Source: Clostridiales bacterium VE202-21 (GTDB lineage: Bacteria > Bacillota > Clostridia > Lachnospirales > Lachnospiraceae). From it: 64,000 bases of DNA. The stretch is taken from positions 1 to 64,000 of the forward strand of contig BAIF02000035.1 in assembly GCA_000509105.1 (NCBI GenBank), in the 5' to 3' direction. Within the stretch, counting starts at the first letter, position 1; each line of letters begins with the position of its first letter. The position numbers and the translations under genes were made by a program. Below the pieces are notes generated by a model. It had not been told where the DNA came from, ran no database searches, and saw nothing but the letters and a program-made list of their open reading frames with translations. This document shows positions 26,541-36,686 of the stretch, in pieces.

Positions 26541-29500
26541 ATGGCTTTACAATTTATTTTTGGGAATTCCGGTTCAGGAAAGTCTCATTACTTATATCAA
26601 AAGGTGATTGAAGATTCTATGAATCACCCGGACCTGAATTATCTGGTACTGGTGCCCGAGCAGTTTACGATGCAGACGCAGAAGGATCTGTGTACACTGC
26701 ATCCCCGGCATGGAATCATGAATATTGATGTTCTGAGCTTCGGGCGGCTGGCGCACCGGATATTTGAGGAGACCGGGCAGGATACGAAGCGGGTTCTGGA
26801 TGATGAGGGAAAGAATCTGATTCTGCGTAAAATTGCGGGGGACTATGAAAACGAGCTGAAGGTGCTGCGCGGAAATCTGAAGAAGCAGGGCTATATCAGC
26901 GAGGTGAAGTCAGTGATCTCGGAGTTTACCCAGTATGGGATCGGGTTTGAAAAGCTGGATGAGTTTATGGAAGGGCTGGAACCGGAGAGCTATCTTTATT
27001 ATAAGCTGCAGGATATCCGCAAGGTATACGAGGGATTTGAAAATTATCTTGCGGACAAGTATATCACAAAGGAAGAGCTGCTGGACGTGCTGAGCGGAGC
27101 GGTGCCCCATTCGGAACTGCTGAGACACAGTGTTGTGGTGCTGGATGGATTCACCGGCTTTACTCCGGTACAGAATAAGCTGCTGGGGGAACTGATGAGG
27201 GTATGCAGAACAGTCGCCGTCACGGCGGTGATGGATTCGCGGGAGGATCCCTATGTGTATAGCCATCCCTATCAGCTGTTTGCCCTGAGCCGTCAGATGG
27301 TGACAAGCCTTGTGCGCACCGCCCGGGAGAACCGGGTTGAGGTTGAGGATGCGGTCTGCCTGTATGAGCGGCCGTTTTACCGGTTTAGAGAGAACGAGGT
27401 GCTGGGATTTTTGGAAGCAGAGCTGTTTCGGTATTCCAAAAATCAGTATGATAAGGCACAGGAGGTTCTTTCCGTCCATATCACGCGTAATCCGAAACAG
27501 GAATCAGAATATGTGGCATCACAGATCCGGTATCTGGTGCGGGAAAAAGACCTCAGATACCGGGACATTGCGGTGATTGCAAGCGATATGAACGCTTACG
27601 CGGCCTATCTGGAGAAAGCCTGTGACACGTATGATATTCCGATATTCATGGACCATAAAAAGAGTATCCTGCTGAATGCCTTTGTAGAATATGTGAGGAG
27701 CCTTCTCGCAATGGCGGAGCAGAGTTTTTCCTATGAGAGCGTCTTCCGGTATCTCAGAACGGGGCTTGCAGGATTTACCCGCCGGGAAATAGACCGGATG
27801 GAAAATTATGTACTGGCCCTGGGGCTGAAAGGCTATAAAAAATGGCAGTCTGTCTGGGTGCGGCGTACCGCTGGAATGGAGGAAAGCGCGCTTGCTGAGC
27901 TAAACGGCCTGAGAGTTCGTTTTGTAGAACAGCTGGATTCTCTTGTATCTGTACTGAAGCAGAGGAACAAAACGGTAAAAGACGTGACGGAAGCAGTATA
28001 TAATTTTCTTGCAGAGCAGCAGGCGCAGATCCGCCTCAAAGAGATGGAGAACCGTTTTCAGGAGCAGGGAGAACTGGCACTTGCTAAGGAATATGCCCAG
28101 GTCTACCGTATTACAATAGAACTGTTTGATAAATTCGTTGAGCTGCTGGGGGAGGAAAGAATATCACTGAAGGAATACTGCGAACTGCTGGATGCCGGGC
28201 TTGAGGAGGCCAAGGTGGGGGTAATTCCGCCGAGCCTGGATCAGGTGGTTATCGGGGATGTGGAGAGAACCCGTCTGAAGGATATCAAGGCTCTTTTTTT
28301 TGTAGGGGCGAATGATACACTGCTTCCCGGTAATCTTGGGCAGGGAGGTCTTTTGTCCGAACGGGACCGGGAGCATTTTGCCAGCCGGAAACTCAGTCTT
28401 TCCCCGGGAGCAAAAGAAAAAACCTATATTCAGAAATTTTACTTGTACATGAACCTGACAAAGCCGACGGACTATCTGTCCATTTCATTCAGCAGGGTAT
28501 CAGCCGAGGGAAAAACGCTCCGTCCGGCTTACCTTGTACAGGATATACGGCGTCTCTACCCGCAGCTTAAAATCGTGGATGAAGAAATGAAAGGCGTTGC
28601 GGATATGGAGCTGACGGGCAGGACCGCTGTGGATCATCTTATCCGGGGCCTGCGGGATCGGGCGGCAGGGGTGACTGATGAGTGGAAGGAACTTTATACC
28701 TGGTATGTGAAGCACGGAGAGGACACCGGAAAAGTACTGGATGCCGCCTTCTTTGTAAAAAAACCGGAGCGCCTCTCCCCGGCGTCTGCGGAACTGATGT
28801 ACGGGGATGCCTCCCGCTTCAGCGTAACCCGGCTGGAGCGGTTCGCCTCCTGTGCATATGCGCATTTTCTGAACTATGGACTGCGCCTTTCGGACAGGGA
28901 AGCATATCAGTTTGAGGCTATGGATCTGGGAAATATTGCCCACCAGTCAATGGAACGTTTTGCCAAAAAAGCAGAGATGAACCAGGTCTTGTGGACGGAA
29001 ATGCCGGAAGATATGCGTGCAGAATTGATCGAGGAAAGCGTGGAGGAAAGTATTGTGGATTATGGCAACACGGTTCTTTACAGTACAGCGCGCAATGAAT
29101 ATATGATCACCCGTATTAAAAAGCTGATCCACCGGTCGGTGTGGGCTCTGACAGAGCAGCTGAAAAAGGGGGACTTTGTGCCGAGCGATTATGAGATGAA
29201 GTTTGGCAGCGGGAAGATTGACCGGATCGACATCTGCGAGGACGAAGAAAAAATCTATGTAAAAGTAACGGATTATAAAACCGGCTCTAAAAGCTTTGAC
29301 ATTACTGCATTTTATCACGGGCTGCAGATGCAGCTGCCCGTGTATTTGAATGCGGCCATGGACATAGAACAAAGAAAGTATCCCGGGCGGGAAATTCTGC
29401 CTGCCGGCATCTTTTATTACCGCATGAAGGATCCGATCGTGGAGAAGGAGAAAAATGAAGCGGTCCTGCAGGAAAAACTTCTGAAGGAACTGAAACTGGA

Positions 29501-29903
29501 CGGCCTTGTCAATGCGGATGAGGCAGTGATCCAGCACCTGGAAAGGGGGCTGTCGGGAACATCAAATTTAATTCCGGTAGGGAAGAATAAAGACGGAAGC
29601 CTGAACCGGTATTCCAGAGTGCTTGCTCCGGAAGATTTTCATACGCTTCTGGTTTACACAAAAAGAAAAGAGCAGGAGCTTAAGAGAAGAATCCTGTCCG
29701 GGGAGACACAGGCCCTGCCCTATGAACTGGGGGGAGATACGGGCTGTGATTACTGTGCGTACCGGGATATCTGCGGCTTTGATGTACGCGTTGAGGGATG
29801 TGAATATCGGAAAATGGAAAAGCTGGACAGGGAAGAAGCGGTAGAGAGAATGAGACAGGACGGAAAGGAGCAGCAGGAAAATGGACGTGAGATGGACCAG
29901 TGA
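26541..29903 (+). CDS. addB: ATP-dependent nuclease subunit B
   Basis: The 1120-residue AddB subunit of the AddAB helicase-nuclease, which resects double-strand breaks and loads RecA. The N terminus has an intact Walker A (GNSGSGKSH, about 8-16). The C-terminal RecB-type nuclease domain shows KVTDYKTGSK. The four Fe-S cysteines are placed as in B. subtilis AddB: one in ERFASCAYAHF, and three in GCDYCAYRDIC. The length is near the usual 1150-1170. AGGAGG fixes the start. It overlaps addA by 23 bp. No defects were seen. Confidence 0.95.
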   Translation: MALQFIFGNSGSGKSHYLYQKVIEDSMNHPDLNYLVLVPEQFTMQTQKDLCTLHPRHGIMNIDVLSFGRLAHRIFEETGQDTKRVLDDEGKNLILRKIAGDYENELKVLRGNLKKQGYISEVKSVISEFTQYGIGFEKLDEFMEGLEPESYLYYKLQDIRKVYEGFENYLADKYITKEELLDVLSGAVPHSELLRHSVVVLDGFTGFTPVQNKLLGELMRVCRTVAVTAVMDSREDPYVYSHPYQLFALSRQMVTSLVRTARENRVEVEDAVCLYERPFYRFRENEVLGFLEAELFRYSKNQYDKAQEVLSVHITRNPKQESEYVASQIRYLVREKDLRYRDIAVIASDMNAYAAYLEKACDTYDIPIFMDHKKSILLNAFVEYVRSLLAMAEQSFSYESVFRYLRTGLAGFTRREIDRMENYVLALGLKGYKKWQSVWVRRTAGMEESALAELNGLRVRFVEQLDSLVSVLKQRNKTVKDVTEAVYNFLAEQQAQIRLKEMENRFQEQGELALAKEYAQVYRITIELFDKFVELLGEERISLKEYCELLDAGLEEAKVGVIPPSLDQVVIGDVERTRLKDIKALFFVGANDTLLPGNLGQGGLLSERDREHFASRKLSLSPGAKEKTYIQKFYLYMNLTKPTDYLSISFSRVSAEGKTLRPAYLVQDIRRLYPQLKIVDEEMKGVADMELTGRTAVDHLIRGLRDRAAGVTDEWKELYTWYVKHGEDTGKVLDAAFFVKKPERLSPASAELMYGDASRFSVTRLERFASCAYAHFLNYGLRLSDREAYQFEAMDLGNIAHQSMERFAKKAEMNQVLWTEMPEDMRAELIEESVEESIVDYGNTVLYSTARNEYMITRIKKLIHRSVWALTEQLKKGDFVPSDYEMKFGSGKIDRIDICEDEEKIYVKVTDYKTGSKSFDITAFYHGLQMQLPVYLNAAMDIEQRKYPGREILPAGIFYYRMKDPIVEKEKNEAVLQEKLLKELKLDGLVNADEAVIQHLERGLSGTSNLIPVGKNKDGSLNRYSRVLAPEDFHTLLVYTKRKEQELKRRILSGETQALPYELGGDTGCDYCAYRDICGFDVRVEGCEYRKMEKLDREEAVERMRQDGKEQQENGREMDQ

Positions 29904-32900
29904 ACAGCAGAAAGTTATTGATTTGAGAGAGCGGAACATTCTGGTCTCGGCAGCAGCAGGCTCCGGAAAAACGGCGGTTCTTGTTGAGCGTATCATCCGG
30001 ATGCTGACAGATCCGGAGAAACCTGTAGATGTGGACCGGCTTCTGATCGTGACATTCACAGAGGCGGCAGCTGCGGAGATGAAGGAACGTATCCGCGGGG
30101 CGATCGAGCAGGCGCTGGAGGAACGCCCGGAAGACGTACACCTGCAGCGGCAGGCAACCTTGATCCACAGCGCGCAGATCACAACCATTCACAGCTTCTG
30201 TCTGTCCGTTATACGGGAGCATTTTCATATCCTGGATATTGACCCGAGTTTCCGCATCGCTGAGGAGGGAGAACTAAAGCTCCTCAGACAGGATGTTCTC
30301 GATGAATTATTAGAAGCATGCTATATAAATGCGGAGACTTCGTTTCTCGAGTTTGTAGAGAAGTTCGGCACGGGCAGAAATGATAAAAAAATCGAAGAGA
30401 TTATCTTAAAGCTATATGATTATTCCAGAAGTTATCCACAGCCGGAACTATGGCTGGATGCATGTGTAAGGAGTTACCGGACCGGGCAGGGTGACGGCGC
30501 CAGTACGGAGCCGGCCTGCATGGAGCGCGTGAAAGTACTGGTCCGTCAGAAAACAGGGGACATGCTGCTGATCCTGGAGGAAGGTCTGCGCCTGTGCGGG
30601 CTGCCCGATGGTCCTTATATGTATGGGGAGATGCTGGAATCTGACAGCGCAGGCCTGGAAAATCTTTTGAATCAGGAGTCTTTTGCTGGGATGCACGAAG
30701 TCGTGCAGGGTATTACGTGGAAGCGTCTTTCAGCAAAGAAAGATGATTCTGTGGATGTGGATAAAAGGGATCAGGTGAAAGCTCTGCGTGAAAAAGTCAA
30801 GAAAATGATGAAGGATATTACCGCAATGTACTTCTATGAAGCGCCGGAAGAAATCCTGAAAGACATGGAGGAATCTGCGGATTCCATGCAGGTGCTGACA
30901 GATCTGGTGAAGCAGTTCTCCGAAGCATTTTCCCGGAAAAAGCAGAGCAAAAATATGATAGACTTCAGCGATATGGAACAATTTGCCCTGCGAATTCTGA
31001 CTATTGAAGAAGAGGGAAGGCTTGTGCCTTCACTTGCGGCAGCGGAATATCAGGAACAGTTTTTGGAAGTTATGATCGATGAGTACCAGGACAGCAACCT
31101 GATACAGGAAGCTATTTTGACCAGCGTGTCTACGGTAAGCAAGGGCAGAAATAACATTTTCATGGTGGGGGATGTAAAGCAGAGCATCTACAGGTTCCGC
31201 CTTTCCAGGCCGGAACTGTTTATGGAAAAATATGAGACATACAGCCAGGAGGATAGCGACCGGCAGCGGATTGACCTGCATAAGAATTTCCGGAGCAGGG
31301 AGGAAGTGCTTGGGAGCGTCAACTTTATCTTTGAACAGATCATGCGCAGGGAGCTGGGCGGCATCTGTTATGACGAGCAGGCTGCGCTCTATCCAGGAGC
31401 TTCCTTTGAACCGCAGCTGGACGGGCAGAAAAGGAGTATTAATCGGGCGGAGCTGATCCTGGTAGATACGTCTGATGACGGCGTGGCCAGAGAAAATAAT
31501 TCAAAATCAGGGCAAGGACCGGGACAGGATCCCGGGGCAGAAACAGGGGAAAAACCGGCTTCGGGAACTGTGGCTGCCGGGACAACCGGAGAATCCGGCA
31601 GAGAGAGGGAGGCCCGTGCTGTAGCACGCCGGATAAAAGAACTTCTGCTAAGCGGCCGGGTTCTGGACAAAGCATCCGGAACTTACCGGGCGCCCCGGTA
31701 TAAAGATATGGTGATTCTGACCAGAAGCATCAAGGGATGGGCCGATGTCTTCGCGGCAGTGCTGGGGGAGGAAGGGATTCCCGCCTATGCCGGCAGCCGC
31801 GAAGGATATTTTGAAACTTATGAGGTGAGCGTCCTGCTGGATTACTTGAGAATTCTGGATAATTTCATGCAGGAGCTGCCGCTGACGGCTGTACTGACCT
31901 CCCCGTTTGCAGGGCTGAACGCGCAGCAGCTGGCGGACATCCGCAATGCATATCCGGAACTTCCCTATTATGAGGCAGTCCTGGAGTACGCACATGCCGA
32001 AGAGCAAGGCGGAGATCTCCGAAAGCTTCTGCAGGCATTTCTGGAAAAATTGGAATATTTCCGGGAAATGGTTCCTTATACTGCAATACATGATCTGCTC
32101 TGGAAGATTATCGAAGATACGGGCTACGGCCTTTATATCGCATCCATGCCGGGCGGGGCGCAGCGTGAAGCAAATGTGGAAATGCTGGTCGAAAAGGCGT
32201 CTGCATTTGAAGGCACGAGCTATAAAGGGCTCTTTAACTTTGTACGCTACATTGAACAGATGAAGAAGTACGATGTTGACTTTGGGGAAGCCAATATAGC
32301 CGATGAACAGTCTGATACGGTGCGGATTATGACGATCCACAAGAGTAAGGGCCTGGAATTTCCCATTGTATTTGTTTGCGGTATGGGGAAACAGTTCAAT
32401 ACCCAGGATGTAAAAGGAAGTATCGTAATACATCCGGAGTGGGGCGTTGGTATAGACGCAATTAATCTGGAAAAAAGAACCAGGATTTCTACTATATTAA
32501 AGAAGGTAATCCAGGAAGAGATTACCAGAGAAAATCTGGGGGAGGAACTGCGGGTACTCTATGTGGCCCTAACCAGAGCAAAGGAAAAGCTGATCATGAC
32601 GGGTGGGCTGCCCCATGCCGGAGAAGTGCTTGAGCAATATCGGGCAGAGCAGGCTGCAGGCGGTAAGACCCTGCCCCTGCCGTATTATGTGCTTTCTGGT
32701 GCGCGCACCTATTTGGACTGGATACTCCCGCTGATTCCACGGATTACGGACGAGGTCCCGCTGGAAGTTACGATTACAGACTGTCTGGACACCGCCGCCG
32801 CAGATACGGTGGAACAGCAGGCAGAAAGCCTGGCGAGAGATGTCCTGGAGCACTGGAACACGGAACATATCTATCACAAAGCACTTCATGAGAGACTGCC

Positions 32901-33588
32901 CGAACAGCTGGAGTATACGTATCCCTATGGGCAGGAGCAGAAACTAAAGCTTAAATTCACGGTATCCGAGCTGAAAAAGCGTGCCTATCTCTCGGAGGAA
33001 TCGGGAGAAGAATTATACGAAGAACCGGATATCGTGCCGCTTCTTCCGGAATTTCTCAAGGAATCAGCCGAGCTTACGGGGGCATCCAGGGGAAGTGCAT
33101 ATCATAAACTACTGGAATTACTGGACTTTTCCCTGGATTACGATGCGGATACTCTGGAAAAAGAAATTACCGACCTGCAGGCGGAGGGAAAACTGTCGGA
33201 CGAGATGGCAGAATGCATCCGCATTCCGGACATATTGGCCTTTTTACACTGTGAGAGTGGACTGCGTATGCACAATGCGGCCCGGAATCGCCAGCTGAAA
33301 AAAGAACAGCCATTCGTCCTGGGAGTGGACGCCCGTGAAATCTACCCCGGCCAAGCCACTGAAGAGACGATCCTGGTACAGGGTATCATCGATGTATACT
33401 TCGAGGAAGCCGGAGAGCTGGTCGTACTGGATTACAAAACAGACAAAGTAAAAACAGCCCGTGAGCTGCAGGAAAAATATCATGCCCAGCTGGACTACTA
33501 TGCCCAGGCGCTGGAACAGCTTCTGGGAAAAAAAGTAAAGGAAAAAATCATCTATTCCTTCACACTGGAAAAAGAGATACAAGTATAA
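29881..33588 (+). CDS. addA: ATP-dependent nuclease subunit A (helicase)
   Basis: The 1235-residue AddA subunit, a UvrD/Rep-type superfamily 1A helicase with a C-terminal nuclease. Walker A is AAAGSGKTAVL, at about residues 25-35. Walker B is IDEYQDSN. Motif III is VGDVKQSIYRFR and motif VI VALTRAKEKL. The nuclease motif QGIIDVYF...VLDYKTDK lies near residue 1170-1190. A Gly/Pro-rich stretch near residues 540-575 is an apparent linker insertion. It starts inside addB, showing translational coupling of the two subunits. Confidence 0.95.
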   Translation: MDVRWTSEQQKVIDLRERNILVSAAAGSGKTAVLVERIIRMLTDPEKPVDVDRLLIVTFTEAAAAEMKERIRGAIEQALEERPEDVHLQRQATLIHSAQITTIHSFCLSVIREHFHILDIDPSFRIAEEGELKLLRQDVLDELLEACYINAETSFLEFVEKFGTGRNDKKIEEIILKLYDYSRSYPQPELWLDACVRSYRTGQGDGASTEPACMERVKVLVRQKTGDMLLILEEGLRLCGLPDGPYMYGEMLESDSAGLENLLNQESFAGMHEVVQGITWKRLSAKKDDSVDVDKRDQVKALREKVKKMMKDITAMYFYEAPEEILKDMEESADSMQVLTDLVKQFSEAFSRKKQSKNMIDFSDMEQFALRILTIEEEGRLVPSLAAAEYQEQFLEVMIDEYQDSNLIQEAILTSVSTVSKGRNNIFMVGDVKQSIYRFRLSRPELFMEKYETYSQEDSDRQRIDLHKNFRSREEVLGSVNFIFEQIMRRELGGICYDEQAALYPGASFEPQLDGQKRSINRAELILVDTSDDGVARENNSKSGQGPGQDPGAETGEKPASGTVAAGTTGESGREREARAVARRIKELLLSGRVLDKASGTYRAPRYKDMVILTRSIKGWADVFAAVLGEEGIPAYAGSREGYFETYEVSVLLDYLRILDNFMQELPLTAVLTSPFAGLNAQQLADIRNAYPELPYYEAVLEYAHAEEQGGDLRKLLQAFLEKLEYFREMVPYTAIHDLLWKIIEDTGYGLYIASMPGGAQREANVEMLVEKASAFEGTSYKGLFNFVRYIEQMKKYDVDFGEANIADEQSDTVRIMTIHKSKGLEFPIVFVCGMGKQFNTQDVKGSIVIHPEWGVGIDAINLEKRTRISTILKKVIQEEITRENLGEELRVLYVALTRAKEKLIMTGGLPHAGEVLEQYRAEQAAGGKTLPLPYYVLSGARTYLDWILPLIPRITDEVPLEVTITDCLDTAAADTVEQQAESLARDVLEHWNTEHIYHKALHERLPEQLEYTYPYGQEQKLKLKFTVSELKKRAYLSEESGEELYEEPDIVPLLPEFLKESAELTGASRGSAYHKLLELLDFSLDYDADTLEKEITDLQAEGKLSDEMAECIRIPDILAFLHCESGLRMHNAARNRQLKKEQPFVLGVDAREIYPGQATEETILVQGIIDVYFEEAGELVVLDYKTDKVKTARELQEKYHAQLDYYAQALEQLLGKKVKEKIIYSFTLEKEIQV

Positions 33589-33608
33589 AAATAAAGAAGG
33601 AGTGTGCC

Positions 33609-33884
33609 ATGAACTATCCTTATATTACAACAGCAATCATCATCATAAACGTCATCGCATTCCTTACCTATGGGGATGATAAAAGAAGGGCGCAAAAAAA
33701 CAAATGGAGGATCCCGGAAAAAACCCTGATCCTCCTGGCGCTGCTTGGCGGATCCCCGGGAGCGCTGCTAGGTATGCAGATCTTCCATCACAAAACAAGA
33801 AAACCCCTATTCCGAATCGGAATCCCCTGCATTATGATGCTGCAGGCAGCGGGAATAGTAATATATTGGAGCAGTGCAGCATAA
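33609..33884 (+). CDS. DUF1294 small membrane protein
   Basis: A 91-residue protein with hydrophobic segments at about 7-20, 38-57 and 73-90, and the DUF1294 pattern DDKRRAQKNKWRIPEKTLILLALLGGSPGALLGM, HKTRKPLFRIG. The function is unknown. AAGGAG lies close before the ATG. It follows addA by 20 bp and may be read with it. Fold-back element IV lies downstream, after 100 bp of pyrimidine-rich sequence. Confidence 0.8.
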   Translation: MNYPYITTAIIIINVIAFLTYGDDKRRAQKNKWRIPEKTLILLALLGGSPGALLGMQIFHHKTRKPLFRIGIPCIMMLQAAGIVIYWSSAA

Positions 33885-33967
33885 ATAGCATACCTAAAAA
33901 ACTATCTCCTCCCAGCACTAAACGCAACCGCCATTCTCCATCCACCGCGCCCCCAATACCTCCCACA

Positions 33968-34268
33968 AAATTTTTTCCCGATCGGATGAGCCAGCCGCGG
34001 GAACCGGACATAGGGGTGGCGGAAGCATGGGGATGGCTGTTAGAGGCAGTTAAGTAAAATAGAACGAAAACCGGGGTGATTCTTTTGATACCGAATCAAA
34101 AGAATCCCTGGACCCAGCGCGCGAAGCCCCATAAGGGCTTCGGGTGATGTGTCCAGGCTGCCCCGGTTTTCGTTCTATTTTACTTTACTGCATCTTACAG
34201 CCATACCCCGCCTCCACCACCCCTATGTCCGGTTCACGCGGCGTCCCCATACCATCCCAAAAATTCCC
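33968..34268. repeat. Fold-back element IV (conserved-end family)
   Basis: Conserved ends in reverse order: CGGATGAGCCAGC (33983-33995) and GCGTCCCCATACCA (34241-34254). An outer helix AATTTTTTCCCGAT/ATCCCAAAAATT continues beyond them. The inner helix runs GGAACCGGACATAGGGGTGG through AGTAAAATAGAACGAAAACC on the left and its complement on the right, about 90 bp. The head has a 12-bp hairpin GATTCTTTTGAT/ATCAAAAGAATC and a second stem CCTGGAC/GTCCAGG enclosing GAAGCCC/GGGCTTC. Confidence 0.85.
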
Positions 34269-34288
34269 CCGAAAGAATACAATAATGG

Positions 34289-34319
34289 TTGACAGGCGAT
34301 ATTATATATCGTATAATAT
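34289..34319 (+). promoter_or_regulatory. padR operon promoter with inverted-repeat operator
   Basis: A consensus promoter, TTGACA (34289-34294), 17 bp, TATAAT (34312-34317). ATATTATA-N5-TATAATAT (34299-34319) is a perfect inverted repeat covering the spacer and -10 box, a natural site for autorepression by the PadR protein. A second dyad, GTTAATA/TATTAAC, lies at about 34327-34353 in the leader. Confidence 0.6.
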
Positions 34320-34389
34320 AGAAAAGTTAATAATATTGATGAAATAGTAATATTAACAGTATCATAATATTATAAAAAGGAGTGATAAC

Positions 34390-34713
34390 ATGGTATTTAA
34401 CACCGGAGCAGCACTGCTGGATGCAATTGTGCTTGCAGTTGTATCACGGGAGAAAGAAGGGACGTATGGTTATAAGATAACCCAGGATGTCCGCCGGGTT
34501 ATTGAAGTATCGGAATCTACACTATACCCTGTGCTCAGACGGCTGCAGAAGGACGAATGTCTGGAAGTATATGACAGGCAGTTTGATGGGAGAAACAGGA
34601 GATACTACAAAGTAACAGAAAAAGGAATGGCTCAGCTGAATTTATACAGAATAGAGTGGAAGAATTATTCCAGTAAGATTAACGAGATATTTGAGGGAGG
34701 TGTTACGGCATGA
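34390..34713 (+). CDS. PadR family transcription repressor
   Basis: A 107-residue winged-helix regulator with the PadR pattern EGTYGYKITQDV, STLYPVLRRLQKDE (recognition helix), and NRRYYKVTEKG (wing). PadR proteins of this short type often repress the membrane-protein operon they start. Here the stop overlaps the next gene by four bases (ATGA), which fits such an operon. An inverted repeat on the promoter is the likely operator. Confidence 0.9.
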   Translation: MVFNTGAALLDAIVLAVVSREKEGTYGYKITQDVRRVIEVSESTLYPVLRRLQKDECLEVYDRQFDGRNRRYYKVTEKGMAQLNLYRIEWKNYSSKINEIFEGGVTA

Positions 34714-35474
34714 ATCGAAACGAATTTATGGAAAAACTTGAAAGATTGCTCACCGGCATTCCTGTAGATGAGCGGGAAGCAGCGTTGCAGTATTATACCG
34801 ATTATTTTGAGGATGCCGGAGAGGAGCACGAAGCGGAAGTCATCAGCGAACTTGGCAGCCCGGAAAAGGTTGCAGCTACGATCAAAGCGGATTTAAAGGG
34901 CGGAAGCAGTGAAAACGGTGAATTTACAGAGAACGGTTACAGCGATTCCAGATTTGAGAAAAAAGAGAATCCCGCAACAAGAGAGAATACTTATAAAAAG
35001 GCTGAGAGCGGTTACAGCTATCGGAGTACATCCGGGAATGAGTCCTATGGAGGATCTTCCTATACAGACTATGATGATGGTAGTGAGAGACCCAGAACCA
35101 GCAAGACGCTTAAGATCATACTGGTGATTCTGATTTGTCTGGTAGTGATTCCGTTTGCATTCCCTGTACTGATCGGGATTGCAGCTTTGATTATCGGAAT
35201 CGTGTGCGCCGCATTTGGATTGTTCGCAGGCCTTGTTGTCGGCTCCGTTGCCCTGATGCTTTCCGGTATTGTTGTTTTTGTATTCGGCCTGGCAAAGCTG
35301 CTGATTGCTCTTCCTACAGCACTTTTGACCTGCGGTTCCGGATTAATTATATTTGTACTGGGACTTATTGCTACCGTGGCAACCGTAAGACTTTGCATGG
35401 TTATTTATCCGGCTATGTGCAGAATCATTGTAAATATCTGCCGCTGGCCATTTCACAGAAGGGTGGTGTCTTAA
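34710..35474 (+). CDS. DUF1700 family membrane protein
   Basis: A 254-residue protein. The cytosolic N terminus has the DUF1700/HAAS pattern MNRNEFMEKLERLLTGIP and YYTDYFEDAGEEHEAEVISELGSPEKVA. Then comes a charged, Ser/Tyr-rich linker (about 60-130) and three to four membrane segments (about 135-240). In Firmicutes, PadR-DUF1700-DUF4097 cassettes recur near envelope-stress genes. The exact role is unknown. Confidence 0.85.
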   Translation: MNRNEFMEKLERLLTGIPVDEREAALQYYTDYFEDAGEEHEAEVISELGSPEKVAATIKADLKGGSSENGEFTENGYSDSRFEKKENPATRENTYKKAESGYSYRSTSGNESYGGSSYTDYDDGSERPRTSKTLKIILVILICLVVIPFAFPVLIGIAALIIGIVCAAFGLFAGLVVGSVALMLSGIVVFVFGLAKLLIALPTALLTCGSGLIIFVLGLIATVATVRLCMVIYPAMCRIIVNICRWPFHRRVVS

Positions 35475-35477
35475 ACA

Positions 35478-36374
35478 ATGAGAAGAGGGTGGAAGATTTT
35501 TTGGATCGTATGTGCGTCAATTGCAGGTATTGGACTCGTACTTTGTGTGACGGGCGCCGGAATGGGGGCGACTCTTTCGGGCATCGGAGAGGTGTATGCT
35601 TCAGACCGTTGGTTCTACTGGGATGACTGGCAGAGATGGAATGGTTATGATGATAATGACTTGGAAGATCTGGATGACTTAGAGACGTCCGGAGAGCATT
35701 ATACTCAGGGCAGTGAAGAATATGTATCTAATTTTAAGGAAATACAGTCCATTGATATAGAGGTAACCTATGTGGAGATCGATATTAGAAGATACAGCGG
35801 GGATACTATTACAGTAGATACCAGCCAGCTGAACAGCAAATTGAGAAATAATCTGATCATGGGGACAGAGGATCACGAACTCTTTATTGAAACAAAGAAT
35901 CATAGTATATGGAAACAGATTGGAAGACATAATTCCGGAGCCGTGGTCATTCAGATTCCGGAGGACAGCGGTCTTACAGAGGCCTCCTTCGATATCGGGG
36001 CAGGATTGTTGAAAATTGAAAGCATTGAGGCAGGAGAGCTGGATATCAATGTAGGCGCAGGCCAGGCTGTGATTAAAAGCTTTGAGGCAGGAGAGCTGGA
36101 CGTGGAATGCGGTGCAGGCCAGACGACCCTAAAAGGAAAAGTAAATCAATCTGCGGACATTCACTGTGGAGTTGGCGAACTTAAAATGACACTGTATGGT
36201 AACCAGGACGATTACGACTATGATCTGAAATGCGGAATCGGTGAACTTACCGTTGGAGATTACAGCTATGCAGGTCTTGGAAGTGAACGTAAATTAGATA
36301 ATGGAACAGGCAGACCGATGAAGATCGACTGCGGCATCGGAAGAGTGGAAGTCAAATTCAACGAAGATTTTTAA
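35478..36374 (+). CDS. DUF4097 family beta-strand repeat protein
   Basis: A 298-residue protein with an N-terminal membrane helix (about 8-30), an acidic Trp/Asp-rich stretch (about 45-75), and then a run of short beta-strand repeats. The repeats include ESIEAGELDINVGAG, KSFEAGELDVECGAG, and DIHCGVGELK, typical of the DUF4097 (adhesin-like) beta-helix. It is probably anchored in the membrane with the repeat domain outside. It starts three bases after DUF1700. Its function is unknown; a surface-sensing or stress role is inferred from the cassette. Confidence 0.8.
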   Translation: MRRGWKIFWIVCASIAGIGLVLCVTGAGMGATLSGIGEVYASDRWFYWDDWQRWNGYDDNDLEDLDDLETSGEHYTQGSEEYVSNFKEIQSIDIEVTYVEIDIRRYSGDTITVDTSQLNSKLRNNLIMGTEDHELFIETKNHSIWKQIGRHNSGAVVIQIPEDSGLTEASFDIGAGLLKIESIEAGELDINVGAGQAVIKSFEAGELDVECGAGQTTLKGKVNQSADIHCGVGELKMTLYGNQDDYDYDLKCGIGELTVGDYSYAGLGSERKLDNGTGRPMKIDCGIGRVEVKFNEDF

Positions 36375-36441
36375 AAAGTAACGCTAAGCATCATTTAGAC
36401 CAATAAGGCAGTAAATCTATATTAAAATAGGAGGAATTATT

Positions 36442-36627
36442 ATGGAACCAAAAAAATTATACCGTTCAAGAAACAACCGCATGATTTGCGGAGTGTGCGG
36501 AGGTGTCGCAGAATATTTCAACATAGACGCAACTCTGATACGTTTGCTTTTGGTACTCTTAGGCTGCACAGGCAGCGGTATTGTGGCATACTTTATAGCT
36601 GCAATCATAATCCCTGACGAGAAGTAA
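36442..36627 (+). CDS. PspC domain protein (61 aa)
   Basis: A 61-residue membrane protein with the classic PspC domain: LYRSRNNRMICGVCGGVAEYFNIDATLIRLL, then one helix (about 33-55). PspC proteins act in phage-shock-like membrane stress responses. The PadR-DUF1700-DUF4097-PspC order suggests a LiaI/PspC-like envelope response. GGAGG lies before the ATG. Confidence 0.9.
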   Translation: MEPKKLYRSRNNRMICGVCGGVAEYFNIDATLIRLLLVLLGCTGSGIVAYFIAAIIIPDEK

Positions 36628-36640
36628 AGATAGAATATCT

Positions 36641-36676
36641 ATCGTAACAGTTCAGGTCTGCCTGGACTGTTACGAT
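36641..36676. repeat. GTAACAGTTCAGG palindrome family, copy B3
   Basis: ATCGTAACAGTTCAGG then TCTG and CCTGGACTGTTACGAT. A 16-bp stem with one mismatch and a 4-base loop, 14 bases after the PspC stop. Confidence 0.85.
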
Positions 36677-36686
36677 CAATTAATGA

